Under the pieces are notes generated by a model, which saw only the letters and a program-made list of their open reading frames with translations, was not told the origin of the DNA and searched no databases. DNA of 41,219 nucleotides from assembly GCA_001579985.1 (NCBI GenBank), contig LRSR01009568.1:1-41219 (forward strand), given 5' to 3'. Of this stretch, positions 20,118 through 36,234 are shown one piece after another. Position 1 is the first letter of the stretch. The number at the start of each line of letters is the position of its first letter. The translations under genes and the position numbers were made by a program. This DNA comes from Hypsibius dujardini (Eukaryota; Tardigrada; Eutardigrada; Parachela; Hypsibiidae).

Positions 20118-22437
20118 TTAGGCAACCGAACTTCCCAAGAACTCAGTAATGATGGGGGCCACCAAGTCCGGGTGATCGAGATGGGCATGGTGCATGGCGT
20201 CAACCTCCTTGTACACAAACTGAAAATACAGAAACAATGTCATGCTGACGGCTCAATAGTTCTCGACTTCATGTGGCTTCCAAACATTAGCGGACATTGT
20301 ATTGCAATTATAGAATTATACAGTACCCTCGACACTATCGCAATTATACATACAATTATACAATTATACATACAATTATACAATTATACAGTATCATCGA
20401 CACTATCGCATACATACATACAATTATACATACAATTATACAATTATACAGTACCCTCGAACAGTTTTTGTTGTAAATCTCAATGAACTCCTTTTCGAGC
20501 GCCGGCTCCCATGCCGTCGATTTCAAGTTCCTTAAGAGTCACACAATAATAAATATTGATAGCTGATGCATTGATACTCGGATTTTCAGACTCAGAGAGC
20601 ACGCTGTCCTCACCGGATGAACAGATGATCAGTTTTAATGGCGTTGTAGATTTCGCGATGTTGGTCGGCCGATGTGCGGACAATCGGAGGCTGATTGAAA
20701 AAAGGATAGGCTTAAGACTAGCTAGACATTCACGGACAGGTCCTCAAATAATGGTTTTTATTTAGCGGCGAAGCATGATTCCATCCAACCTGCTGCACTC
20801 GAATGACCTCTATCATATATCATGGTGACTTACGAAGGCAATGCGGGGATCACGCCGTAGCACATACTGGTCTGTAATGAGTAATAATAATTATTACCCA
20901 CTATACACGAGTACTCGAGGATAAGAAACTGTCAGCATGGAGCTTCAGTAACCTCAACGGAGATCATGCAGTAAGCGACAGAATTTAATCTAATGGAGGG
21001 TCCCGGAAGTGAGCAAAAGGGGCGGGACAGGGGTAATAATTGAACAATCAACCAATCAACAACGTTCCGATTGCTCCGGAGCTCCGTTGACTGATTAATT
21101 GATTGTTCAAGTATTACCCTTGCCCGCCCCTTTTGCCCATTTCCGGAACCTTCCATTAGAATAAATTCTGTCGCTTGCTGTACGCTCACCCCCATGCAAC
21201 TGTCGAATGTTTCGGTCAAGAATTACGGCCAAAGCTTCCCGAGAAATCAAATCTGCGTTCTTCATAGTCGCAATCTGCTGTACGTTCTTCTCGAAGTACC
21301 TATAAATATAATTTATAATTTGATTAATCAGCACCTTTTTCAGCAAGAGGAGAAGTCTGTATTTCGGCACACCCTCCAATTGGTCGATAAATCGGCTCAC
21401 TCATAGGTTTCCTTCTGAAGGCAGGTGATTGAGTTTTTGATTTTTAGAAGTGCTATAGTATACTAGGATACAGTACAGCGAATCAAACGATCAAGCAAAG
21501 GTCATCAAAAGGGAAACCCATGAGTAAGCCGATTTATCGACCAATTGGATGGTGTGCCGAAATACAGATTTCACCTCATACTGCTTCCAAGTTCTAACGA
21601 TGTAACTACAGTGCTTGTAGTACTGAACAGCTGCTGATTCATTTAATTATTAATTTAATTAAACTGGAAACGAACGAACTCACCAGTCAGCTGCCTTCTC
21701 TTTTGCGAACGATTCTTCCTCCACGTCTTCATTGTACGTTTCCAAAGTCGCGTAGGCTTTTCGGAGTCCCTGAACGGTGTTTGCCTGCATTAAGGACAGC
21801 ATTTCACACCCAAAAAGCGACAGCAACAAACGGGTTCGAAGCCTGAAATTCAAATGAGATCACGTACCGGGTTCTCCGACATTTGTTTCAGCACGTCCAA
21901 CGACACCAAGGCCTCAACTTCCTCCGGGAAAAGTGCCGCATACTGTAGCAGTGACAAGCAAAAACACCAAGAGTACCTCACCGAGCAGACTTTGAACGGG
22001 CAAACAAACTGGGATGCACTTACCACTTGACCCAGCCCAGCGCCCATGCTGTGACCAATGATCGTAAACCGAGTCCATCCCAATTCTGGTGAGTACACAA
22101 ACTGAGCTCAACCCATTTAAATTTCAGGGAAGTAATCAAGGGAGCCGTACTTACGTTTCAGAACTCTCTTCAGGTCGAGCAGCCGATCGGTCATGTGGTA
22201 GGCCGCGCCAGGCGGCTTGCGGGTGCTCAATCCGTCTCCCGGAAACTCCATTGCTACCATCAACCATTCGCGTGGCAAGAGCGGAACAAGTGATCTGAAC
22301 GAATTGCTGCTGTCCTGTCTTCCGGGCAGTAGAATGACCTTGCGAGTGGGATTCGGCGTCTGCTGCCATTCCTGGGCGGAAATAACTCCTCCGGGTACCT
22401 TGAACAGGAGCTCGCGACTTTCGACGATTTTAGCCAT
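20118..22437 (-). CDS. Serine hydrolase-like protein (SERHL family, alpha/beta hydrolase)
   Basis: Nine exons: 22437-22155, 22085-22024, 21942-21868, 21784-21684, 21299-21190, 20871-20834, 20690-20614, 20530-20455 and 20219-20118. Phases close to 307 residues (human SERHL2 is 314). Family features: the oxyanion strand VILLPGRQDSSNSF, PLLPREWLMVAMEFPGDGLS, the nucleophile elbow FTIIGHSMGAG with Ser107, YAALFPEEVEALVSLDVLK, LISREALAVILDRN, YVLRRDPRIAF, and the C-terminal His region VDAMHHAHLDHPD. SERHL proteins are peroxisome- or vesicle-associated hydrolases whose substrate is not established. The usual GHG after the second strand reads GDG here. Introns 4 and 5 hold separate inverted repeats and intron 8 an ATTATACA array. 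The exon at 20530-20455 is the least conserved, but it is the only one that closes phase. Confidence 0.87.
20297..20452. repeat. ACAATTAT/CATA short tandem array in intron 8 of the SERHL gene
   Basis: Repeats of ACAATTATACATACAATTAT with a longer duplicated segment (CAGTA.C.TCGACACTATCGCA) inside. The array runs up to the splice donor of the eighth exon at 20454. Confidence 0.85.
20969..21180. mobile_element. Foldback element in intron 5 of the SERHL gene
   Basis: Arm 20969-21064 pairs with arm 21085-21180 (about 96 nt, roughly 85% complementary), sharing AAGCGACAGAATTTA, AAAAGGGGCGGG and TGAACAATCA. The loop is about 20 nt, with ATCA/ATTG runs at its edges. The right arm ends only 9 bp from the exon 5 donor at 21189. 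Confidence 0.85.
21357..21567. mobile_element. Inverted repeat in intron 4 of the SERHL gene
   Basis: Arm 21357-21412 is complementary to arm 21512-21567 with three or four mismatches, including TATTTCGGCACACC and CCAATTGGTCGATAAATCGG. The loop is about 99 nt. The left arm makes an open frame continuous with exon 5, but the phase of exon 4 shows it is intronic. Confidence 0.85.
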
Positions 22438-22867
22438 TCCGTTCGTGAGGGCTTATTTTATGCTAGAAAGATATAAAATGTCAACGACGTCGTTGTGTCT
22501 ACGAAGGTCTTTACTGTGGTGCAAACTTTTGTGAGAAGACAGATGATCTGTAGTGCCGCATGAAATGGCTAACCAAGCGTCTATCTGGGAGGTGGCCATC
22601 AATGGAGCCCAGATGCCTGTGGCTAGACGTATAGGCGATGATGTTTTTCAGCGGCGCATCGCCGCTGAAAAAAACTGCTCGAAGCGCTTGAGTCACATTC
22701 GGCGCTGAGAGCCGAGTCAGGCGAAGTACGCCGGAAGCAACACCGTAAGAAAGCGCACACAGCCATGGACATGGACGGATCTGTTTTGACAAATACAGCG
22801 CCATATCTCAGCGATACAACTTTTCTGCAAGTTTAGTAATTTCAGCTATCTTTGTTACCGGCTAAAA
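22438..22867. promoter_or_regulatory. Divergent intergenic region (SERHL / FABP-like) with perfect hairpin
   Basis: 430 bp between two start codons facing away from each other, so both promoters must lie here. It contains a perfect 13-bp inverted repeat with a 3-nt spacer at 22644-22672 (TTTTTCAGCGGCG / CGCCGCTGAAAAA). Whether this is a regulatory site is unknown. Confidence 0.6.
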
Positions 22868-23563
22868 ATGGCGCGCTGGTTGGGGAAATTCGAGGAAGCC
22901 CACATTGACGAGAAGGCGGAAGAGTTTTTGGTCAGTGCCGGTAAGTTGAGTTGGAAATTATGCTGCAAATGGTACGAGTACGAGTATCAATTGGTGTCTG
23001 TACAGTATTGTCCTCTGTACTGCACGTATAGGATATCCGTCAGAGGTGGCCAAACAGATTGGCCCGACAATTTCGACCATTGCGTTCGCGCAAGATGGGG
23101 AGGAGTTTGTGCAGACGATCGCCACGCCCAGCGTTGGTCGCAGCAATGAGCTGCGATTTAAATTAGACCAGAAGGCCGAAATCGCTGGGAAAAATGGCGC
23201 GATAGTCTCAGTAAGTCCAACGAAAAGCGTCTGACATTACTTATGGTTTCTGTCCACTGATCGAGCACCCAAGCCGAAAAGTATTTCACCAAAGTCTTTT
23301 CACGTGTATTGTTGACATTTCCAGAGCCTTTTCCAATGGAACGAGGACACACGAACCTTACATTCGTTATTCCAAATTGGGAGCGGACCGCAATTTACGA
23401 TTGACTTTGCTTTTGCGGAAGACTACAACTCCGCCATAAAGGTAAATCTGGAAAAATTTCCTTTTGAAATATAACTATCCCTATCCTAACTCCGAGGCCG
23501 CCGTTATAGTTTCGTCGAACTGCAACGGTTCAAGCAGAGCAGCTCATCAAGCGAATTGCTTGA
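22868..23563 (+). CDS. Fatty-acid-binding-protein-fold protein (FABP / SAHS-like)
   Basis: Exons 22868-22940, 23032-23210, 23325-23441 and 23510-23563 give 140 residues with closed phases; four exons and about 130-140 residues are typical of intracellular lipid-binding proteins. The N-terminus WLGKFEEAHIDEKAEEFLVS has the FABP pattern of strand A followed by the helix pair. GYPSEVAKQIGPTISTIAFA, LRFKLDQKAEI and LHSLFQIGSGPQFTIDFAF resemble successive barrel strands, and a basic KFRRTATVQ follows. There is no signal peptide, so it is probably cytosolic. The build also resembles the tardigrade SAHS proteins, which share this fold, but those are secreted and this one is not. Ligand unknown. The final 18-codon exon is less certain than the rest. 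Confidence 0.7.
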
Positions 23564-23905
23564 AGTTCGCCTCCTCGGATAAAAGCCATTCTCCCTGCAG
23601 CTCCATCTTAACTTACCGGTACCTACTCTGAGTACCCAGAAGAATGCCACAAACCGGTACCTCGTTTATTCACAAAAAATGTGCCGGGAACCCAGCAGAA
23701 CGCCACAACTGCGTCCTCTTGTTTTTGTTGACATTTTCCGTTGGTCCGTTGATACAGTTTTGCGATAGTCCCGATAGACGCATAGCTGTAACTGCGTTCC
23801 ACCGTCGGAATTACTGTCTCCTCACTAGGTCAATCGCGATTAAATGATAACTCCACCGCAGCCCTGACTGCGTGCCATTCACTAAAACGCTTTACCCAGA
23901 GGTTC
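23564..23905. other. Intergenic region between the FABP-like and arylsulfatase genes
   Basis: About 340 bp with no supported gene. It contains two similar GGTACCT-type copies (near 23615-23670, CCGGTACCT...CCAGAA) and should include the arylsulfatase promoter. Confidence 0.4.
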
Positions 23906-26545
23906 ATGTTCAAGACAACGACTAAAATGTACATCCCACGCCTAGTTTTGGGGTCGATTCTGTACTTTTTTCCACACGTTGTAGCAGAACGTCAGGCGAA
24001 ACAGCGGCCAAATATCATTTTAATAGTGGCAGATGATCTCGTAAGTAGTTTCAGCAACCGGGTTTTCAAGCTTAACATTGAACATAAGAAATAGAAAAAC
24101 TGAGTTTCATAATTTAAAACCGCCAATCGTTTTTCTGGTATAACTGCATTGTAAATATAGATTCACATTGGGAAACATGCATGCATTTTCACATTGGGAA
24201 ACATGCATGCATTTTCACATTGGGAAACATGCATGCATTTTCAGGGTTGGAACGATGTCAGCTTTCATGGTTCTCAGCAGATCCCGACACCCAATATTGA
24301 TCGACTAGCCCGTCAGGGTATCATCCTCAACAACTACTATGTCACTCCAATCTGCACGCCGTCACGCAGTTCCCTCTTGACTGGGAAGTATCCTATTCAC
24401 TTAGGTGCAGATCTAATCACCTTCACAGCGTCGAGCCTAATACGACTTCCAGTGTGGTTGTCCTTGACGAGAACAACGGTCCTCTTCTGCCTAGGCACTC
24501 AGCATAACGTTTTGAACGGAGTCGAACCATGGGGTCTGGGACTGGAAGAGATAACACTACCACAGTACCTGAAAAAGGGCGGCTACGTAAACCACATCGT
24601 CGGCAAGGTCGGAATTTTAACACCCAGAATCCAAAATACCCCCAATTAATCTGGAGTCGGGCTGTCGTAGTGGCATCTAGGTTTCTTCTCCGAAAACTAC
24701 TTACCGAGTGAGTGTGGATATCAGTGGTGTATGTTAACGGAAACTTTGAGTTTCTTTCAAATGGAAACTGATTCGTGTAGCAAATCGTGGATTCGACAGT
24801 CACTTCGGATACTGGCTTGGACACTCTGACTACTTCGACCATTCGGGACAAGAGGTATGTTATGGGAAAAGTATATGGTAAACTCCAGAAGTGGTGCCTA
24901 CTACAGCTTATTTTTATTTTTTCCCAGTGGGGCGACTGGGGCCTTGACCTGCGCAACAACCTCGACGTCGTTCGCAATTTAACTGGACGTTACGCCACGG
25001 ACTTATTCACGAAGCGCGCTGAGCGAATCATCCACACTCACAACACATCCACAGTTGGCTTCAACTGTGACGTCATCTTTCTTGTGCATGACTAGAGTAT
25101 TTAGCAAGTGATTTTTGCAGCCCCTGTTTTTGTACCTGGCTCACTTGGCGGTTCACAGCGCCAACGAATATGACCCCTTGCAAACCACAAAGCGATACTA
25201 TGATCGTTTCCCTCACATCAAACACGAAGGTCGTCGCCTCTTTGCCGGTACAAACAAAAACTGTCTTATTCGTGCCAAATTGCAGTTGCAACGCTCGTGT
25301 TCCATCGCAGGCATGGTTGCTGGACTCGATGAATCCGTCGGCCGAGTGTACCGTAGCTTGAAAGATCGGGGAATGGATAAGAACTCTGTCATCGTTTTCA
25401 CCACCGACAACGGCGGACCAGCGGCGAGCTTCGACTACAATTACGCCAATAACTGGCCGTTACGCGGCGTAAAAGATACACTCTGGGAAGGTGAATTGGA
25501 AAGTCTAAACTGGTGATTTGTCCAAAAAGAAGGGGTTTGAACTAACCTAATGCTAATTACCGGTAGGTGGTGTTCGGGGCTCCGCGTTCATCTGGAGTCC
25601 TCTGCTGAAAAACACCGGCCGCGTCTCGACGCAGCTCATGCATATCAGCGATTGGCTCCCAACTATTCTGTCCGCCGCTGAACTCAACGATGTCATCACG
25701 AGAGCTGACATCAATAATCTCATCGGTTAGTGAGCATCTACTTTTCAACGTGGATTTTACTTTAAGATTTCAAGAAATTAACATTAGCTTACGTTTTGTT
25801 ACTAATACTTTAATCGAGTCCTGATTCGACCAATCTCTAAATTAAGGGCTTGTAAATAGAAACCAGTATTAATAAATTCATTCAACACAAAAAAGACACT
25901 TTTTGTGAACGTGAATATAGTATAGTAATAATTGGAACCTTCAATTTATTTTCGACATGAAAAGCTCACGCGTGGTTTTATATATATATATACCCTGTCA
26001 ATTTGCGTTTTGAATTAGACCGTTTGGGGCCAAAGGTCTACAATAACGCACACAGAACGTCTACCTATTTTCCCGTAGACGGCATTGACCAGTGGTCGGC
26101 TTTGTCTGAAAACACACCTTCCGCCCGTACGGAAGTTCTCCTCAACATCGACCACGATCGCAACGTGTACGCGCTCCGTGTGAAAAACTACAAGATCATT
26201 CTCGGCACAACCTACAATGGGGACTGGGACAACTGGTACCCCCCAGAAGGCACAAACGTCACGTACGCCTCCATGAAACAAGCACCGGCAGCGGTTAAAT
26301 GTGCGCCTCCGCTCAATCCAGGAACACCGCAGTCTTGCATGCCTCTGAAAGGCCCATGCTTGTTTGACCTTGCGAATGACCCGTGTGAATATCATAATTT
26401 GGCTGATCAGCAACCGGAAGTTCTGCAAAGAATGCTAGATCGTTTAACGATCTATAACACTACTGTAGTGCCACCGAGAAATCAGCCACCAGATCCAGCT
26501 GGGAAGCCCGAACGACACGGTTATGTCTGGGCACCGTGGAAGTGA
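23906..26545 (+). CDS. ARSB: Arylsulfatase B-like lysosomal sulfatase
   Basis: Ten exons: 23906-24040, 24245-24404, 24495-24607, 24671-24707, 24781-24854, 24928-25053, 25121-25247, 25311-25490, 25567-25725 and 26079-26545. They give 525 residues (human ARSB is 533). ARSB removes 4-sulfate from N-acetylgalactosamine of dermatan and chondroitin sulfate in lysosomes. A signal peptide ([18 protein letters not shown]) precedes [11 protein letters not shown] with metal-binding Asp. The formylglycine motif CTPSR is at residues 82-86, then [72 protein letters not shown] and HISDWLPTI. The C-terminus ends GYVWAPWK, like the family GVWGPWM. Start at 23906 or 23927. All catalytic motifs appear intact. 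Related sulfatases (ARSI/ARSJ) cannot be fully excluded. Confidence 0.92.
24166..24244. repeat. 26-nt triplication abutting a splice acceptor in the arylsulfatase gene
   Basis: Three near-identical copies of ACATTGGGAAACATGCATGC followed by ATTTTC. The last copy runs directly into the AG acceptor of exon 2 at 24244; the first two lack AG at the equivalent position. Confidence 0.95.
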
Positions 26546-27477
26546 GGGGCGCCATGCTGACGCTTGTAGCCGCAACGCCAGGATCAGTCCTGGGATGGGA
26601 TGGTCCAGCATTTTGAGCAACTGCAAGGCCTTTCCTGGGTCTTGGTGCTGTAACGGTATGCACTTGACATGTACCTAGGTACTGTTACTTCATACCGTTC
26701 ATGATTCCCTATATACATAATACGTACTTTGCATTAACAGTACATTTTTAGTAGATTATATGGTCATTTCTCATTCATCAGATGTTTCACTTTTAAATCA
26801 GAAGAAACTTCTTAAGACGCAGTTCCAAAAAATAAAACTCGAGCTGAACAAGAGTTTACGCAAAGAGCTCAGAGCCTTGCCCTACGGTAGACACCCTTTA
26901 TCCGCAACAACGCGCCCAACCAAATTCCAGAATGTTTCACAATCATTTCCTCTAAGGGACCTCATATTCAATATTAATAATACCTTCCCAGTTACCGAAG
27001 GGTCTATCATCATCTTAGCCCGCTCAACCAAATGAACATCCCGTCCAAGTATGATTTTAACACGCCTTTTTTCATGTTAACCATTATTTAGTGTTGTATC
27101 ATTTCACGCACGAGAATGCCCGATGCTGTTTTCATCGCTCGTTCATATTTTGTTAATCTTTTTAGCCATTTCTGCTGGTATTCACGCATTCTATTCACCC
27201 CCAGAGGCACCAGTAACCATCTCACAACCATCTTACGGATACATTTGGTCATTCTCCGAAAAAGAACAATAGAGTGTGTTTTTTAAGAACCAAACTATAG
27301 TGAACTATAACCATCACACACCGGTGCTTACAAAAACGGTAAAAAGGAAAAAACTGAAATTCCAAGCGTTAATTAGAAACCCAACTCGGACCGAATTAGT
27401 AGATCATTTAGGAACACTGTCGGAGGTGAAATTTAGAGTATATATCAAAGGCACAAAAACGCCCGGTGTAGGCCGAG
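26546..27477. other. AT-rich intergenic region between convergent genes, with small co-oriented ORFs
   Basis: Holds the 3' flanks of arylsulfatase (+) and AHCYL (-). On the plus strand there is a basic frame at 26760-27035 (91 codons) and a 49-codon frame from about 27123 to 27272. The second starts with a hydrophobic signal/anchor-like stretch (LVHILLIFLAISAG). A third frame, 27276-27503, has no ATG at its start and runs antisense into the last AHCYL exon. None resembles a known family to my eye. They may be chance or remnants of an inserted element. Confidence 0.3.
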
Positions 27478-32668
<5,191 letters not shown>

Positions 32669-34100
32669 TTAAGTATACACCCCCCCTCGCAACAAAAAAG
32701 ATGTGAAATAGTTGTGGCTTTTTCTTTCTTTCCTTTTCAGCGCAGTAGTGACACACAGGACATAAGAAGGAGAAGGGGAGAGTCACCCGCTGCAACAACT
32801 ATTTTCAGCAACACGTGTGCGTGGAGGGATCATTGGGGAAAAACGGCAATAGAAATGAGATGACGACGTCGTAGATGATGGTGGTGATGGGACTGATGGA
32901 TTGCTTAAGTCTAGAATAAAGACGTCATCTTTGTCGTCCGGCGCAGTTAAAGTTGCTCCCTCGTTGTGTGCGCGCGCCTGCGGATTGCCGTCCAGGGATT
33001 CTACAAGTGAGAGCGAGAAGAGGGGATAAAATTCAAGGGCTGGAAGAAAAAGCTGCATGTGTGCTGTGTGTTGTCGAGATGACGAGTGGAGAGTACGACT
33101 CATGAGTACATAGGGAAATGAAGCAACCGAGAAAAAATTCACAATCGGGTCGGCGTGTGTATGATGAATGAAAAAAGAGACCGAAGAGCGCAGCAGATAC
33201 TCGTAGCTGTTAAAATGTGTACAATTTTAAAGAGAAGCAGTAGACAGCACCAGCTGTCAACCAAGCCACGCCTCCAGCCTCCAACAGTGGAAGCCTATTT
33301 TTAGCTCAGAAATTTCAGGTTCTTCCTCCTCCTCCTGCAGCCCATCGGTCGGTCGGCACAATTACAGTATTGACAATCGATATAGGTTCATCCACGCTAA
33401 CAATAATAATAATGCTACCGTGCGAGTGCGAGTATATGATACCGAGTGCAGGGTTCGCTTCTCGTTGCACTTTTCCAAATGGTAAACAAACACTCACTGG
33501 CGCCTGCGTGACCCAATGTGGAGATTGCTATGGCCAGCCACATAACGCTTTGCAAGAAGATTCGAAAATCTTTCTCTCTAGTTTATATAATACTACAATT
33601 TTAATAATATTGAAAAAAATCTGCACATTCAGAAATTCCGAAAAAACGCTATTTTGTGAGTAGCCGGACGAATGACATACCGGTTTGCTTTCGCCACTTC
33701 CCAGCATCTCCCTCAAACAGTTATTTTGAAGGCATCTGCTGCTGCACTGATTTCAGTTCTATTCTCGTTTCATCGATTTCACTGACATGTCCAATCTCCT
33801 CAAAATGTTCGTTTACCGCAAATAAATGTGGATGACGCGATAGGAACATCAGTTCTGTTTTTTTTGTGTATATTTTGCGCTGTAACTGTATGAATAGTTC
33901 TTGCCCGATATTAGTCACAGCTGAAATAGTGCTTCTATTGTATGATCTTGGTTTTACAGTATTAATTACCAATACTCTTAACACCGCCGTGAGGTCCTTG
34001 ACCGCTGGCGCCATCCAAAATTTGCCTCATCTCTCCGTCATCCCTATTCTTTTGTGGCATTTGTCCTATTTATCAGTGAGTTCCATTTTGGCATTATTAT
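32669..34100. promoter_or_regulatory. Divergent intergenic region between AHCYL and the TAF5-like gene
   Basis: 1.43 kb between genes transcribed away from each other, so both promoters lie here. It contains CTCC/GATG-rich low-complexity stretches and TATA-poor sequence. A minus-strand frame at 32783-33142 could be 5' UTR of AHCYL. No coding exon is supported. Confidence 0.4.
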
Positions 34101-34127
34101 ATGGGCCATTATTTCCAACCCGAGAAG

Positions 34128-36234
34128 ATGGCGTCCGACAAGGACAGGGAGACACTCGCTTCGGTACTGGCGTTCCTCCGAAGTCGCGGCCTGAAAGACA
34201 CAGAGGAGCAATTGCGTCGGGAGGCGGGCGAGGAGCTCATTTCCATTGGAGATGAATACGATTCTGCGATGGAAGTCAGTAATTTTTCCAACGCCGCCAA
34301 TTCCGAGGTAGGTGGAGGGGTTTCATATCGGTGTCATATAATTGATTGATTGATTGACTTTCGTTAATTTCGTAATTTCGTTAACTGTATCAATCCACCA
34401 ATCAATCATTTATCAGGGCGCTCGTACACTGCAGCACTGCAATTTGTGCAAGTGTAAAAAATCAACTGAAAACAACACGTTAGTGCTTGGCTTTTAAAAC
34501 TTTATTATCAACCGTGGCTCGAAAAAGAGTCCCAGCAATTAATTGCCGTAGGGCTTCCTCACGGTTGATCGATTGAGAGATCGATTGAATGAGTATGATC
34601 TACTACGGCTTCGAAGATGACTTAAATCATTTGAAATGACTACTATTCAAATTCGCTAGGGTGAATTTTTTTCTGCTTATTTGCCGGTATCTGTTTGGCC
34701 GCTTTTGATTCACTCAACTGGGGTTTTAGGAGCCGGTGGAAAACGAGACGACCATCCTAAACATAAACAAGGCCAAGGTCTACCACGGCATTCCCAAAGA
34801 ACCAGAAATTACAATTCCACCGGAACTGTTTGCGGACGATGAGGATGATACGGATGAGGAGGACAAGGAGCCTGCGACTAAGCGGCGGAAGGGACCAAAT
34901 AAGAAGGATTTTTACGCTCGCAAATTCCGAAGTGACCCGAATGCGCCTCCATCTACGCGGGTCCCCTTTCCGCCGTTGTCGGACCTAGAAAAACAGGACA
35001 AGCTAAGCAGCTGGAAGGAAGCCTTCAAGTCGGCAAGGCTAGGTAGAGTACTGTCGATGGATCGAGTAGCAGTGGTGCCCAACGGTTCGGTTGATTAATT
35101 GATTGGTTGTTTCTTGATTCGATATCGGAAAGTAGTGTTTTGTGATTGATAATTTGATCCCATTTGATCCTATCAACCTTTTATGGATCTCCCTGTTCTC
35201 CCGTAGGAGCTGACAGACTCCCCTGCATTTGCGGCTACACACTGATGAATGCTGACTCGACCGTTTGCACCGCCGGCCTCTCTGACGACAGCTCTCTCCT
35301 CGCGTCCGGCTATTCTGACTCCAAAATCCGGATCCACTCAGTGACCCACAAAAAACTCCGCGCCTTTAAACCGGCGCCGGTGCTGAAGGAGCTCGATCGC
35401 GAGGGCGATGACGTCATGGAGCAGATGTTCGACAACACGACAGCTTCCGTCGAAAAAACTATCCACTGCCCACACGCTGGGGCCATCTACAGCACCAGTT
35501 TCAGTCCGGACCGACGCTTCCTCCTCGCGGGCTGCGGCGACGGATCCATCCGCCTATGGTCATTGTGGCTGTGGACCAATCTAGTGAACTACAAATGCCA
35601 CATGTACCCCGTGTCTGATGTGGAGTTCAGTCCGCTGGGCCACTACTTTGCCTCCTGCGGGACCGACCGAGTCGGCCGGCTCTGGTCCACCGAATCCATC
35701 ACGCCTCTCCGGCTGTTTATCGGACACAACGATGATCTCACTAAAATCCATTTCCACCCCAATTCCAACTATGTGGCCACAGCATCGGCAGATCGAACCG
35801 TCCGGATGTGGGATGCTGCGACGGGCACGTGTGTGCGGTACTTTACCGGGCATAAGGACGTCCCGCAGGCGTTGTGCTTCTCTCGCTGTGGCAAGTACTT
35901 GGCGTCGGGTGGACGCGACGGCGGGATTCACATTTGGGACGTAGCCATGGCCAAAGAAGTGCTGGAGCTGGAGTACCATACCAAGCCGGTCTACGCGTTG
36001 TGCTTCAGTAGGGACAACACTTTGTTGGCATCGTCCGGCCATGACGGGAATGTCGCCTTATGGAACTACAAGGGACTGGCGGATCAGTATCAGGCGGACA
36101 ATGTGTCCTTCGGCGCATCCGGTGGGGCGGCGTATTTGGTACGATCGTACGCTACCAAGCGTACGTCCGTCATGAACTTGCATTTTACTCGGAGGAATAT
36201 CTTGCTGGCGGTGGGGAAGTACGGGGAATTGTAA
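34128..36234 (+). CDS. TAF5: TAF5-like TFIID WD40 subunit lacking the NTD2 domain
   Basis: Exons 34128-34307, 34730-35042 and 35207-36234 give 506 residues; an in-frame ATG at 34101 would add nine. TAF5 is a WD40 scaffold of TFIID that pairs TAF6/TAF9 histone folds and holds the TFIID lobes together. The N-terminus is LisH-like (LASVLAFLRSRGLKDTEEQL, then RREAGEEL). Exon 2 starts EPVENETTILNINKAKVYHG, then IPKEPEITIPPELF and an acidic/Lys-rich linker with DPNAPPSTRVPFPPL, as in TAF5 before the propeller. Exon 3 has the conserved ADRLPCICGYTLMNADST and repeats such as HAGAIYSTSFSPDRRFLLAG, FHPNSNYVATASADRTVRMW and HLHFTRR-like NLHFTRRN at the C-terminus. The NTD2 domain (about 130 residues) normally between LisH and linker is missing, and the 422-bp intron there has no frame for it. 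The protein is about 500 residues against 800 in human TAF5. Confidence 0.88.

Noticed and set aside
21107-21400. Single 97-codon SERHL exon
   Set aside because: Only 21190-21299 fits; the upstream part is the arm of an inverted repeat and does not match the phase of exon 4.
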